Part shown: positions 9,255 to 18,356 of the stretch, in pieces
Layout of the letters: each line of letters opens with the position of its first letter
How positions within the stretch are numbered: the first letter of the stretch is position 1
Assembly (NCBI GenBank): GCA_913031125.1
Contig: CAJWFK010000012.1
Location: forward strand, 1-64,000
Direction of reading: 5' to 3'
DNA from: an uncultured Woeseia sp.
GTDB lineage: Bacteria > Pseudomonadota > Gammaproteobacteria > Steroidobacterales > Woeseiaceae
DNA length: 64,000 nt
Position numbers and translations under genes: made by a program
Notes under the pieces: generated by a model
Database searches by the model: none
The model's input: only the letters and a program-made list of their open reading frames with translations
Told to the model about the DNA's origin: nothing

Positions 9255-10595
9255 ATGAAGTATCTCAAACAAGCATCCTATACCAGCGCCTCTAACAACG
9301 AAGAAACATCGGATACCGTAGCGGAATTGCTATCCGAGATAGAGCGTAACGGTGAAGATGCTGTGCGGCATTACAACGCAAATTTAGATGGTTGGATGGG
9401 TGAGGTCATTGTCTCCCAAGCATCGTTTGATAGGGCAAATCGTATTCTGCCCAACTCTGTAAAAGAAGACTTACAATTCGCTCACTCGAAAGTGCATGCT
9501 TTTGCAAAGCGACAACGTGATTCCATGCAAGAATTCGAAATAGAATTATCCGATGGCCTTGTCGCTGGACAACGCCTCATCCCGATCACTACTGCTGGTT
9601 GTTATGTGCCTGGTGGCAGATATGCGCATGCGGCATCGGCGATCATGAGCGCAGGAACAGCAAATGCGGCCGGGGTTGAAAATGTTATCGCAACAACTCC
9701 GGCCCGGGCACCTGACGGCATACACCCTGCCATTTTGTATGCACTCGATTTATGCAAAGTCACAACCACACTAGCAGCGGGCGGGGTGCAAGGAGTTGCC
9801 TCACTGGCTTTCGGCCTATTTACAGGTAAGCCTGCAGATATAATTGTCGGTCCAGGAAACAGGTTCGTTGCAGAAGCCAAACGGATATTATTCGGTCAAG
9901 TTGGTATAGATGTCTTAGCTGGGCCAACCGAGAGCTTGATTATCGCCGATGACACAGCTGACCCAGATGTGATAGCAGCAGACCTTGCAGGTCAGGCAGA
10001 ACATGGCCAGGATTCTCCAGTGTGGCTAATAACATATTCCGAAGCAGTCGCAAAAGCGGTACTTTTAAAAATCCCCCAGGTTATTCAATCATTACCGGAT
10101 CCAGCTAGGACTGTTGCTGATTCTGCATGGCACAACTATGGTGAGGTCATTATCGTCGCAGATCGCGAGGAAGCCTGCTCGGTGAGCGATGCTTATGCAC
10201 CTGAGCATCTGCACGTGCAGGCTTCGGATTTAGACTGGTGGCTTAAACACCTTCATAACTATGGCTCGCTTTTCCTGGGTGAAGAAACGACAGTCGCTTT
10301 TGGGGATAAGTGCTCCGGACCTAACCATATTCTTCCTACTAAAAGAGCTGCTAGATACACAGGTGGACTCAGCGTATCGAAGTTCGTTAAGGTGCTTACC
10401 TACCAGCGCATGACTCGCGAGGCGACCGAACAAGTTGCGCCGGTTGCGGCTCGTATATCACGGTTGGAAGGGATGGAAGGACATGCACGAACAGCTGATG
10501 TGCGCATCGAAAAATATTTCCCAAGCGGCGAATATGACCTGAATGGCCCTAATTTTGACTGGACTGCCAGTGAAATCGATGATGAGAACACTTGA
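9255..10595 (+). CDS. hpsN: HpsN-like sulfopropanediol 3-dehydrogenase (histidinol dehydrogenase family)
   Basis: This 446-residue HisD-family enzyme has the zinc and catalytic residues in place: GQAEHGQDS (Gln and His ligands), APEHLHV (Glu-His pair), AFGDKCSGPNH (Asp ligand) and LEGMEGHARTAD (last His ligand). CYVPGGRYAHAASA, YGSLFLGEETTVAFGD and RYTGGLSV match what I recall of HpsN rather than biosynthetic HisD. HpsN oxidises (R)-2,3-dihydroxypropane-1-sulfonate to sulfolactate with NAD+. No histidine-biosynthesis gene is nearby and a spinster MFS gene follows by four bases, which supports a catabolic role. The window also carries xsc-pta for later desulfonation. A good AGGA ribosome binding site lies five bases before ATG. 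Confidence 0.85.
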   Translation: MKYLKQASYTSASNNEETSDTVAELLSEIERNGEDAVRHYNANLDGWMGEVIVSQASFDRANRILPNSVKEDLQFAHSKVHAFAKRQRDSMQEFEIELSDGLVAGQRLIPITTAGCYVPGGRYAHAASAIMSAGTANAAGVENVIATTPARAPDGIHPAILYALDLCKVTTTLAAGGVQGVASLAFGLFTGKPADIIVGPGNRFVAEAKRILFGQVGIDVLAGPTESLIIADDTADPDVIAADLAGQAEHGQDSPVWLITYSEAVAKAVLLKIPQVIQSLPDPARTVADSAWHNYGEVIIVADREEACSVSDAYAPEHLHVQASDLDWWLKHLHNYGSLFLGEETTVAFGDKCSGPNHILPTKRAARYTGGLSVSKFVKVLTYQRMTREATEQVAPVAARISRLEGMEGHARTADVRIEKYFPSGEYDLNGPNFDWTASEIDDENT

Positions 10596-10599
10596 TCCC

Positions 10600-11949
10600 A
10601 TGACTAACGAACCCAATAAAACAGAAAATGGAGATTTTCCATTTAACGAACGTTACGCATGGTATGTAGTGGCGGTCTTGTTGTTTGCGTACACTGTTTC
10701 CTTCGTCGATCGACAGATCCTTAGTCTGCTGGTACAACCGATTAAGCGTGATCTAGGTGTGAGCGATACTCAAATAGGACTTCTTGCTGGACTCGCTTTC
10801 GCGCTCTTCTATTCGGTACTAGGAGTTCCAATTGCTCGCCTAGCTGACCATAGCAATCGACGTGTGATCATATCGGTTGGGGTAGCTATATGGAGCGTAA
10901 TGACTGCCGCTTGTGGGCTTAGCAAGAACTACTGGCAACTTTTCCTGGCCCGTGTAGGCGTGGGTGTCGGCGAGGCTACCCTATCTCCGGCTGCTTATTC
11001 GATGATGGCCGATTATTTCCCCCCCAAAAAACTGGCTAAGGCCGTAGGTGTGTACTGTATGGGGCTTTATGGTGGTGCCGGTCTGGCTATGCTGGCCGGA
11101 AGCGTTGTCGTCACTTACGTCAGCAGTTCGGGGACCGTATCGCTGCCCATTATCGGGACAGTCTTTCCCTGGCAATTAACATTTTTTATCGTCGCACTAC
11201 CTGGAATACTGGTGCTAGCGCTGATGGGTACCGTTAAGGAACCAACCAGGCGACACCTTTTCGTAGACGGCAGCACCAAAGCCATCGCCGACAAAGCGGT
11301 GCCACTAAAAGCCGTATTATCTTTTATGTCCAAAAACCGTGCCATCATTATTGGTCATTTTGGTGGTTTCCTGGCCTTGGGCACTGTCATTAGCGCCTAC
11401 CTTGTCTGGGTACCCGAATTTCTCCGTCGAACCTATGACATACCCATCAGCCAAGCAGGTTTCATTTACGGAATCGCGCTGCTCATATTTGGCACAGCCG
11501 GACCTTATGCTGGTGGTTGGCTAGCTGAAAAACTGAATGAAAAAGGTTACCGGGATGCTGAATGGCGAGCCTCAATGATTGGAGCCGGGGCAATGATTCC
11601 ATTAACCATATTAACCCCACTGGCCCCAGGCAAGATATCTGTCACGGTACTACTTTGCGGAGTCACTTTCGCCCTATCATTTCCTCAAGGACTAGCGCCA
11701 ACCATATTGCAACTGATTGCACCCAACAGGATGCGGGCCCAGCTGACAGCTGTGTTTATGTTTGTTGCGGTCCTGGCGGGATACACTGTCGGACCAGCAT
11801 TCGTGGCAATGATGACCGATTATTTTTTCCAGGACGAAGCGGCCATACGCTATTCTCTTGCGATCGTAAGCGGGGTATTAACACCCATTGGCCTACTATT
11901 CCTATGGTACGGCAGAAAACCCTATGCCGAACGATCCGATGCAGCCTGA
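10600..11949 (+). CDS. Spinster-type MFS transporter 1
   Basis: This MFS carrier of about 449 residues with twelve spans carries the spinster-like signature near the first helix (SFVDRQILSLLV, then RDLGVSDTQIG) and the loop RVGVGVGEATLSPAAYSM. ATG 10600 is chosen because it follows the hpsN stop by four bases; upstream in-frame ATGs would lie inside hpsN. Co-transcription with the HpsN-like gene suggests import of a sulfonate such as dihydroxypropanesulfonate, which is inference. Its 3' end overlaps, antiparallel, the 3' end of a paralogous carrier by 28 bases. Confidence 0.9.
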   Translation: MTNEPNKTENGDFPFNERYAWYVVAVLLFAYTVSFVDRQILSLLVQPIKRDLGVSDTQIGLLAGLAFALFYSVLGVPIARLADHSNRRVIISVGVAIWSVMTAACGLSKNYWQLFLARVGVGVGEATLSPAAYSMMADYFPPKKLAKAVGVYCMGLYGGAGLAMLAGSVVVTYVSSSGTVSLPIIGTVFPWQLTFFIVALPGILVLALMGTVKEPTRRHLFVDGSTKAIADKAVPLKAVLSFMSKNRAIIIGHFGGFLALGTVISAYLVWVPEFLRRTYDIPISQAGFIYGIALLIFGTAGPYAGGWLAEKLNEKGYRDAEWRASMIGAGAMIPLTILTPLAPGKISVTVLLCGVTFALSFPQGLAPTILQLIAPNRMRAQLTAVFMFVAVLAGYTVGPAFVAMMTDYFFQDEAAIRYSLAIVSGVLTPIGLLFLWYGRKPYAERSDAA

Positions 11950-13316
11950 TTATCGTCTCGCCATTCCATGGATCTCTCCAAGCTGGCACGGTAGGGCTTG
12001 ATACCAGTAAACATAGAGATCGTGGCAAGGGTCATCATGACACCCCCGACAATAGCAAGCGAGTAACCTATCGCTGCATCGTCTTTAAAGACAAAATCTG
12101 TGAGGAGGGCGACAGAAGTAGCGCCTAACGCTATCGACGGAAAAGAAGACGCCACAAAAAAGATCGAGGTCACCTGCGCACGCATCTCATTGGGCGTGGA
12201 AAGTTGAATAGCAACCGGTGACAGGGCCTGCTGCATTGACTTTGTGAACGCCATCAGGGCGAGCATCGGAATAACATAGGTCATGTTCGGCATTAATGGG
12301 GTAAGCACCATAAATGGCATCGCGATCGCAAAAAAAGCTGTACAACAGCGAAGCGCCGCATCCTGATAGCCTTTACCAGTCATCCAATCATTAATCCATC
12401 CACCCGTCAAAGTACCCGCAGTACCGAATACTGCGTAAATACTGCCAAACAGAATTCCCGCGGAACCAATATCCCAATCATGAGTTCGGCGTATATACTC
12501 TGGAATCCATGAGAGAAAACCATAAAATGCTGTGCCACTAAATGCATAGGCAATAAATATTGCCCTGAAGGTTCGTTTATTGAGCCAAAGGAAGCTGATG
12601 ACTTCAGAAAATGGTACTGCAGTTCCGTCGGTTGCCGTTTTTATATTTTTTCGGATTGGTTCCCGAGTCGTCGCTAACATAATTGCCACTAACAGCAAGC
12701 CAGGCAACCCAACAACGATAAATGTCATCTGCCAGGGAAAAAGAGTTCCTATGATTGGCAATTCAACCGTGCCGGCCTGAGAAATTACTTTGACTGCCCA
12801 GCCTCCTAGAACACCGGCAAGACCCGCCCCCACATAAATACCTGTTGAATACACAGCAATAGCGCGACCAAGGCGATGCGCCGGGAATGTATCAGCGATC
12901 ATAGAGTAAGCAGCGGGTGTAAGCGTTGCCTCGCCCACTCCAACCGCTATTCGAGCAACAAACAGTTGCCAGAAATTACGGGCAAGGCCGCAGGTTACTG
13001 TAGCGATACTCCACAGCGTCATACCAATAGCGATAATTTTCTTACGGCTGCGCGAATCCGACAGTCGAGCTATTGGCACACCCATCGTTACGTAGAATAT
13101 GGCAAATGCAAAGCCCATCAGAAGGCTTATACCCGTATCTGTAAGCTCCAAATCGCGTCTAATAGGTTCTACGAGGAGTGTAATTACCTGACGATCGATG
13201 AAGGCAATTACGAATGCAAGCATGAGCAAGAAGACCAGGTACCACTCGTAGACGAGCGGTTTCTCATCTTCTTTAAGTGCTACCTGTTCTGTTTTCCTAT
13301 CGACACTATCACTCAA
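11922..13316 (-). CDS. Spinster-type MFS transporter 2
   Basis: This 464-residue paralogue of the neighbouring carrier has AFIDRQVITLLVEPIRRDLELTDTG and RIAVGVGEATLTPAAYSM. The ORF opens with TTG at 13316 (GAG-type ribosome binding site weakly placed); the next Met lies inside the first helix, so TTG is likely real. The end overlaps the plus-strand carrier gene tail-to-tail. It follows the duplicated EthD-like gene by 28 bases and probably forms an operon with it. Substrate unknown. Confidence 0.87.
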   Translation of the reverse strand: MSDSVDRKTEQVALKEDEKPLVYEWYLVFLLMLAFVIAFIDRQVITLLVEPIRRDLELTDTGISLLMGFAFAIFYVTMGVPIARLSDSRSRKKIIAIGMTLWSIATVTCGLARNFWQLFVARIAVGVGEATLTPAAYSMIADTFPAHRLGRAIAVYSTGIYVGAGLAGVLGGWAVKVISQAGTVELPIIGTLFPWQMTFIVVGLPGLLLVAIMLATTREPIRKNIKTATDGTAVPFSEVISFLWLNKRTFRAIFIAYAFSGTAFYGFLSWIPEYIRRTHDWDIGSAGILFGSIYAVFGTAGTLTGGWINDWMTGKGYQDAALRCCTAFFAIAMPFMVLTPLMPNMTYVIPMLALMAFTKSMQQALSPVAIQLSTPNEMRAQVTSIFFVASSFPSIALGATSVALLTDFVFKDDAAIGYSLAIVGGVMMTLATISMFTGIKPYRASLERSMEWRDDNQAASDRSA

Positions 13317-13344
13317 TGTGCCAGCTCTTTATTCAGTGCGTCCC

Positions 13345-14070
13345 TCATTCAGCAACGCCGCGTGCAATTTCCTTATAAACGTTACTCATTTTGGCACCGT
13401 TGAAGATGCGCCGCATTCTTAGTTGCCAGGGTGTTGGCGTATAATCTGCGAACTTTGGATTCATAAAGACCGTTTCGTCGTCAATCTCCCAGATCGCCAG
13501 ATGAGTAAATAATTCTCCGTCGGGCGACAGCATTGGTTCAAATTCATCAGATCTGTGGACAAAGCGGCGCACTGAATTAAAGCCTTCAGCCTCCAGTACC
13601 GGGGGAAGATGCTCCATCACATACCATTCATTGAATTCCTCCCAATTCTGTTCCGGCACATCATGAGCGGAAAGGAAAACATGGCGCGTTTCAGGCAACT
13701 CAAAAGGCTTATCATCCGGAAATTGATCCGTTAATTCTAAAACGCCACGCGCAAATTTTGGCAACGTCAATGTCTGATGCTCAAAACTATCGCTCGGTAA
13801 AGCCATCCAGCGCTCAGTGATCGCGTCATACGCATCCCCGGACAGTACATCCGTATCCGGCAGTTCCATAATCGCGAGATATTTAGCCTGCCCGGACTGA
13901 CGAGTATCAACTTGTGGATGACCTTCCATAATTTCAAAACGGCGAAAAGCCAAAAAACCACATTCAAATCGGGCTGGCGAATGTTCGTTTGAATACCAAT
14001 CGTTCCACTCAGCTTCACGCTCACTGGGCGGGTCGGTTTTTATCACTGAAATTGCTCTGGGTTTGGTCAT
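13345..14070 (-). CDS. Tandem dimeric alpha/beta-barrel (EthD-like) protein
   Basis: The 241-residue protein is an internal duplication. Residues about 20-30 read EWNDWYSNEHSPAR and residues about 145-158 read EFNEWYVMEHLPPVL, each followed by a GF...RRF stretch. This pattern is that of ferredoxin-like dimeric alpha/beta barrels (EthD or DUF4286-like), which act as small mono-oxygenases, isomerases or ligand-binding proteins. Two halves in one chain would form one barrel without dimerising. No signal peptide. It is the first gene before the spinster carrier. I cannot name a substrate. Confidence 0.6.
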   Translation of the reverse strand: MTKPRAISVIKTDPPSEREAEWNDWYSNEHSPARFECGFLAFRRFEIMEGHPQVDTRQSGQAKYLAIMELPDTDVLSGDAYDAITERWMALPSDSFEHQTLTLPKFARGVLELTDQFPDDKPFELPETRHVFLSAHDVPEQNWEEFNEWYVMEHLPPVLEAEGFNSVRRFVHRSDEFEPMLSPDGELFTHLAIWEIDDETVFMNPKFADYTPTPWQLRMRRIFNGAKMSNVYKEIARGVAE

Positions 14071-14091
14071 TAAAAATTCCCCTTTATAAAC

Positions 14092-14127
14092 AAATCAGCC
14101 CGGCTTTTTTACGAGCCGGGCTGATTT
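14092..14127 (-). terminator. Intrinsic terminator after the TonB receptor gene
   Basis: A perfect 14-base inverted repeat (14092-14105 with 14114-14127, core AGCCCGGCT) and an 8-base loop. It lies between the receptor stop (14165) and the next minus-strand gene (14070). On the minus strand the stem is followed by a T-rich stretch (TTTG, then TTTATAAA). It would end the receptor transcript and separate it from the EthD-like/MFS unit. Confidence 0.75.
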
Positions 14128-14164
14128 TAATCAAACTTAACTATTTTAATCTTGTTACAAACTT

Positions 14165-16435
14165 CTAGAACTCATAACGAGCGCTGATACCCCAAGTACG
14201 CGGCATGCCAACAACCTGCACACCCCAACCTAAAGCAACTCCAGCACCGAGATCATCCATGATGTAAACCGTATCACTGAGGTTCTTGCCGTAAGCACTC
14301 AACGACCATTTCTCATCAGCTGATGTCCATGTTGCTCGAGCATTCCATAGGCTCTGGTTAACCATCAGAGCTTTAACATTCACGATCTGTTTCCAGTGAT
14401 CGCCTTCGTAGACATAGTCTGTGAAGAAGCGCCAACTGCTGCCATCACTATTTGGAACATTCCAAGCTAATGCGGCATTGAACGAGTTCTTTGGTGCATT
14501 CGCCAATCTACGTTCTGATTGTCCCCAGGGACCGTCGAAGTTAGCGCCCGGATCATTATTCTTGGTGTTCAAGATAGATGCTCCGAGATTAAGCTCTATA
14601 TTCTCTGTCACCAATACACGAAACTCTGCCTCGGCACCGCTAATATCAGCAGCCGCGAGATTAGTCAGGAAGTTTAAAACACCTGCCTGGTTTTGCGCCG
14701 GACGAGGTGTTGCAGCCTGGAGGCCCTTATAGTCATAGCTGAAGGCGGCCGCGTTTAACTGAGCCCGGCCATCCAGCAAATCAGTTTTAATCCCTAATTC
14801 GAGAGCTGTTACCGTCTCTTCTTGATACGGCGTATATAGCTCCGAGTTCGTGTTTAAACCACCGTTAAATCCGCCTGGTTTGTATCCGGTCGCGATACTG
14901 CCATAAATCATCGTATCGTCATCTACCGAATAATCGAGACCAATTTTCCCAGTAAAGGCTGTGTCGTCGAGCGCACAATCCAAAGGAATTACGCCTGCCG
15001 GGTCCGGACAGCCAGCAACGACAAATTCAACAACCTCGTCATTTACACCGCCACCACCGACATCAATATATGTGCGGGCATAGAAGTCCACATCGTCATA
15101 TAGGAACCGACCACCGACTTCCAGTCGCAACTTATCACTCAGCTCCCAAATACCCTGGCCAAATACTGCAGCGTTAAGTCGTTCCTGTTTATAGGTCAAA
15201 CCAAAACGCACACCAAGATCATCTAGGTAACCGATTCGATGCGGATTTTCCTCTGCGCTGTCTTTTGCGATAGACGCTCCGAGAATCCAGTTAAAATTGC
15301 TTTCTGTCGTCGATGTCAAACGAATTTCCTGGGATACGGCCGAAACATCACTGGCAAAAAGGAAATCAACAAATAGTGCCGGGTTGCCATCGGATTCCTT
15401 CGGCTGCCAGCGATCATAAGACTGCCAATGCGATACCGAAGTGAGATCAAACGTTTCAAATGTCTTATCAATAATAACGGTTGCCCCAATATTTGTATTA
15501 TCTAGACGCATATCAGCATCGATATGTGTATTTGGAGCATTTGTGTAATCACCGGCATATGGATCGCCGTCTGTATCGCTATAACCCAGCGCATCAACAC
15601 ATGTAAACGGGTCGATACGACCTTCCATCATTGCCTGACATGAGCCACCTCCGCCTATCGCGTTGGTACCAATATGCTGGAAATACACTGGATGAGAGCT
15701 ATCCTGACTGCCGAACAGTATGAACCGCGCACTAAAATCTTCAGACGGCTCATACAACAGCTGTGCTCTTCCTGCCGTGATGTTCACTTCACCAACGTCT
15801 TTACCTGACACTCTATCGTGCACCCAGCCTTCCCCCTGCTGGACAGTGAATCCACTTAACCTGGCACTCCAGTTGTCGTTGATCGCACCACCGACCGCAG
15901 TCTCAACCTCTATCCGATCGTAACTGCCGTAGTCAACACGCATGAATCCTTCCGACTCCTGGCTTGGAGCCCTGGTTAGATAATTGACCGCTCCACCGTT
16001 GGTGTTTCGGCCAAAAAGCGTTCCCTGGGGTCCCTTCAGGACCTCTACGCGCTCGATGTCATACAGGTGCGCACCCATGCTAACCATTGACGTCTGGAAA
16101 ACATCATCGATAAACAACGCAACACTTGATTGGTCAGATGCCTGGAAACTATTCATTCCAACGCCACGGATTGTGTACGCCGGCATCGAGTTGCCCCAAC
16201 TGTACTTAATTTGAAGATTAGGCGTTTGATGAGCGACCAGAGTCACGTCATTCCAGCCCAGGTCTCTGACTGCGTCACGTGTAAATGCAGAAACCATGAT
16301 AGGCACATCCTGCATATCTTGAGCACGACGCTGCGCTGTAACTACAATCTCCTCAAGTTCTTGTGCAACTACCGTTGGCGAAAACGCAACCGATGCTGCA
16401 AGAATTAATCCGACTGAATATAATCGGTTTTTCAT
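14165..16435 (-). CDS. TonB-dependent outer-membrane receptor
   Basis: This receptor of about 756 residues starts at ATG 16435, six bases after a GGGGGAAG ribosome binding site; this start gives a clean signal peptide (MKNRLYSVGLILAASVAFS...VVAQ). The mature N-terminus LEEIVVTAQRRAQDMQDVP resembles a TonB box plus plug entry. The plug continues with YTIRGVG and VEVLKGPQGTLFGRNTNGG, and the beta-barrel ends in the aromatic-terminated MPRTWGISARYEF. It imports an unknown substrate across the outer membrane. It stands alone between a terminator and a 226-base leader region holding a copy of the shared element, so it may feed the catabolic genes around it. Confidence 0.95.
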   Translation of the reverse strand: MKNRLYSVGLILAASVAFSPTVVAQELEEIVVTAQRRAQDMQDVPIMVSAFTRDAVRDLGWNDVTLVAHQTPNLQIKYSWGNSMPAYTIRGVGMNSFQASDQSSVALFIDDVFQTSMVSMGAHLYDIERVEVLKGPQGTLFGRNTNGGAVNYLTRAPSQESEGFMRVDYGSYDRIEVETAVGGAINDNWSARLSGFTVQQGEGWVHDRVSGKDVGEVNITAGRAQLLYEPSEDFSARFILFGSQDSSHPVYFQHIGTNAIGGGGSCQAMMEGRIDPFTCVDALGYSDTDGDPYAGDYTNAPNTHIDADMRLDNTNIGATVIIDKTFETFDLTSVSHWQSYDRWQPKESDGNPALFVDFLFASDVSAVSQEIRLTSTTESNFNWILGASIAKDSAEENPHRIGYLDDLGVRFGLTYKQERLNAAVFGQGIWELSDKLRLEVGGRFLYDDVDFYARTYIDVGGGGVNDEVVEFVVAGCPDPAGVIPLDCALDDTAFTGKIGLDYSVDDDTMIYGSIATGYKPGGFNGGLNTNSELYTPYQEETVTALELGIKTDLLDGRAQLNAAAFSYDYKGLQAATPRPAQNQAGVLNFLTNLAAADISGAEAEFRVLVTENIELNLGASILNTKNNDPGANFDGPWGQSERRLANAPKNSFNAALAWNVPNSDGSSWRFFTDYVYEGDHWKQIVNVKALMVNQSLWNARATWTSADEKWSLSAYGKNLSDTVYIMDDLGAGVALGWGVQVVGMPRTWGISARYEF

Positions 16436-16528
16436 GACTAACTTCCCCCGTTTTGCAAGCGATGATGGCACATTCCTCTCTATTGCCAAGTCACCGGAAA
16501 CTAATTTTTTAGAGCTACGCAAAAATTG

Positions 16529-16559
16529 ATTCTATTGACCACAGTTCAACAATGCAAGT
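16529..16559 (-). promoter_or_regulatory. Shared promoter-like element (TonB receptor copy)
   Basis: On the minus strand ACTTGCAT, four bases, GAACTGTG, then TAGAAT. TTGCAT and TAGAAT are 17 bases apart and make a respectable sigma70 promoter. It directs toward the receptor ATG at 16435, with a leader of about 90 bases. It is the weakest of the nine in the middle block. Confidence 0.5.
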
Positions 16560-16661
16560 GACTCCATTCAATAATGTATAACGATTTCAATCCATTAAGG
16601 TTAACTGATAGAAACCGGCAACATCTATTCTCGAATTAGGCCAAATGACACGGCTTCTATT

Positions 16662-18338
16662 TTATTGCTTCTGATACACCACATCTCCGTCGATGATCGT
16701 CATTTCAACTTCCAGATCCTTAAGATCAGTCGGCTCCACTGAATAAGGATCTGCCGAAAGCGAAACAAAATCAGCCAGTTTGCCAGTCTCTATGGAGCCC
16801 TTAATATGCTCCTCAAAACCGAGATACGCGCCATCGATAGTCAGCGCCCTAAGGCCTTCATGCACTGTTATACGTTGTTCCGGCCCCAGAATATGGCCAC
16901 TAGTAGTTTCCCGTGCGACTGCCGTGTACAGGCAGTGTAATGGTGATATTGGGGTAACTGGACAATCGCCATGCAAACCGGACTTAATACCAAGATCCAA
17001 TGCCTCCCGTATTGGATAAAGACGCTCCGCACGTTCCGGGCCGAGAAACTTCTCTCTCATACGATCGCCCCATCCATATATCTGAGCCGAATAGAATGTC
17101 GTCACAATTCCGAGTTCAGCCATTCTCTCGAGGTGTTCAGGGCTAGCCATGGGTAAATGTTCAATCCGGTGGCGGTGATTTCCCCGTGGTACCTTCTTGA
17201 GCGCATTTTCAAATGCATCGATGGTCGTACCAATACAGCGATCCCCACAAGCATGTATGGCAATTTGAAAACCGGCTTCGTGATAGCGCAGCACAAGCTC
17301 ATTTAGAACTTCGGGCTCAAAAATGAGATACCCACTGGTATCTGGATCCGCCAGAAATGGTTCAGATAAGGCGGCAGTCAACCCTGGTATTGAACCATCC
17401 GCAAATATCTTGACCCCGCCAATACGAAATTTCTCATCACCCGCGCCTGTTCGGAACCCGAGATCTGCTAAATCAACACCATTCTTCCGGTAATCTTCAA
17501 GGATAGTCCAAATCAAGGCATAAACACGCGGCTTAAATACGCCGTCTTTATAAGCTTTCTCGAAAGCACTTAGCTCACTAAGTCCGCCCCATACACCTAA
17601 GTTAGCATCGTGCGCTGACGTAACGCCGGCAGCCACATATTCATCGCTGACGATTTTCAGGCCTTTGACGCATTCATCCACTGTTTTTGGCGGAATAAGT
17701 CTTAATGCCAACAAGCTCGCAGGTGGCTCAGCCAGTATCCCTGTTAATTCTCCGTCATCATCACGAACAAATTCACCACCCTCCGGATTAGGGGTGTCAC
17801 GATCAATACCTGCCATCTCCAGTGCTTTACTGTTAACTGCCGTGAAATGTCCCGAGATATGCCACAGATGAACTGGGTGGTCAGGAGCGACTGCGTCGAG
17901 TTCGTCCCGATGAATCCAGCGTTGCTCTTCGAGCGCTGTATTATCGAAGCCATAACCTTCGATCCAGGTGCCCTTGGGCTGGCTCTCAGCCCGTTTTTTA
18001 ACCGCTGCGACAATATCCTTGATAGATTTACAGGACTTAGGCGTACAATCTATCTGCAATACAATATGAGAATATGCACTAACATGATTGTGTGACTCCA
18101 CAAATCCCGGAAGGACAGTCTTACCACCAAAATCGAGACACTCTGTTTGGGCGCTGCACATCTGCCTAATTTCAGTATTACTTCCAACGCCAACAATCTT
18201 GCCATTTTTAACCGCAACCGCTTCTGCCCGCGGCTGTTCATCATTCATCGTGATCACATTCGCATTAAGCAAAGCCATATCGGCGGCAAATGAACTCAGT
18301 TTTTCCTGAAGTAGCGATCGTTCATTATCATCAATCAT
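16662..18338 (-). CDS. YtcJ-like amidohydrolase (amidohydrolase_3), cytosolic
   Basis: This 558-residue TIM-barrel metal-dependent hydrolase has the metal pair in VESHNHVSAYS, further His ligands in LWHISGHFTAVN, IAIHACGDRC and HRIEHLP, and the closing HGDCPVTPISPL. A beta-sandwich composite domain flanks it, with KNGKIVGVG at the N-terminus and KGSIETGKLADFVSL at the C-terminus. It has no signal peptide, unlike its paralogue at 48259. It lies 18 bases after the PhyH gene in a three-gene operon. The family hydrolyses C-N bonds (formamides, N-acyl groups, cyclic amides). Substrate unknown. Confidence 0.9.
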   Translation of the reverse strand: MIDDNERSLLQEKLSSFAADMALLNANVITMNDEQPRAEAVAVKNGKIVGVGSNTEIRQMCSAQTECLDFGGKTVLPGFVESHNHVSAYSHIVLQIDCTPKSCKSIKDIVAAVKKRAESQPKGTWIEGYGFDNTALEEQRWIHRDELDAVAPDHPVHLWHISGHFTAVNSKALEMAGIDRDTPNPEGGEFVRDDDGELTGILAEPPASLLALRLIPPKTVDECVKGLKIVSDEYVAAGVTSAHDANLGVWGGLSELSAFEKAYKDGVFKPRVYALIWTILEDYRKNGVDLADLGFRTGAGDEKFRIGGVKIFADGSIPGLTAALSEPFLADPDTSGYLIFEPEVLNELVLRYHEAGFQIAIHACGDRCIGTTIDAFENALKKVPRGNHRHRIEHLPMASPEHLERMAELGIVTTFYSAQIYGWGDRMREKFLGPERAERLYPIREALDLGIKSGLHGDCPVTPISPLHCLYTAVARETTSGHILGPEQRITVHEGLRALTIDGAYLGFEEHIKGSIETGKLADFVSLSADPYSVEPTDLKDLEVEMTIIDGDVVYQKQ

Positions 18339-18356
18339 TATTCGATATCTCCAACA

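Noticed and set aside
9255-10595. Annotation of the HisD-like gene as histidine biosynthesis hisD
   Set aside because: No other his genes are nearby, and the motif wording and MFS neighbour fit HpsN better.
11562-12128. 188-codon plus-strand ORF across the convergent MFS genes
   Set aside because: Out-of-frame shadow of two well-supported carriers, with no family resemblance.
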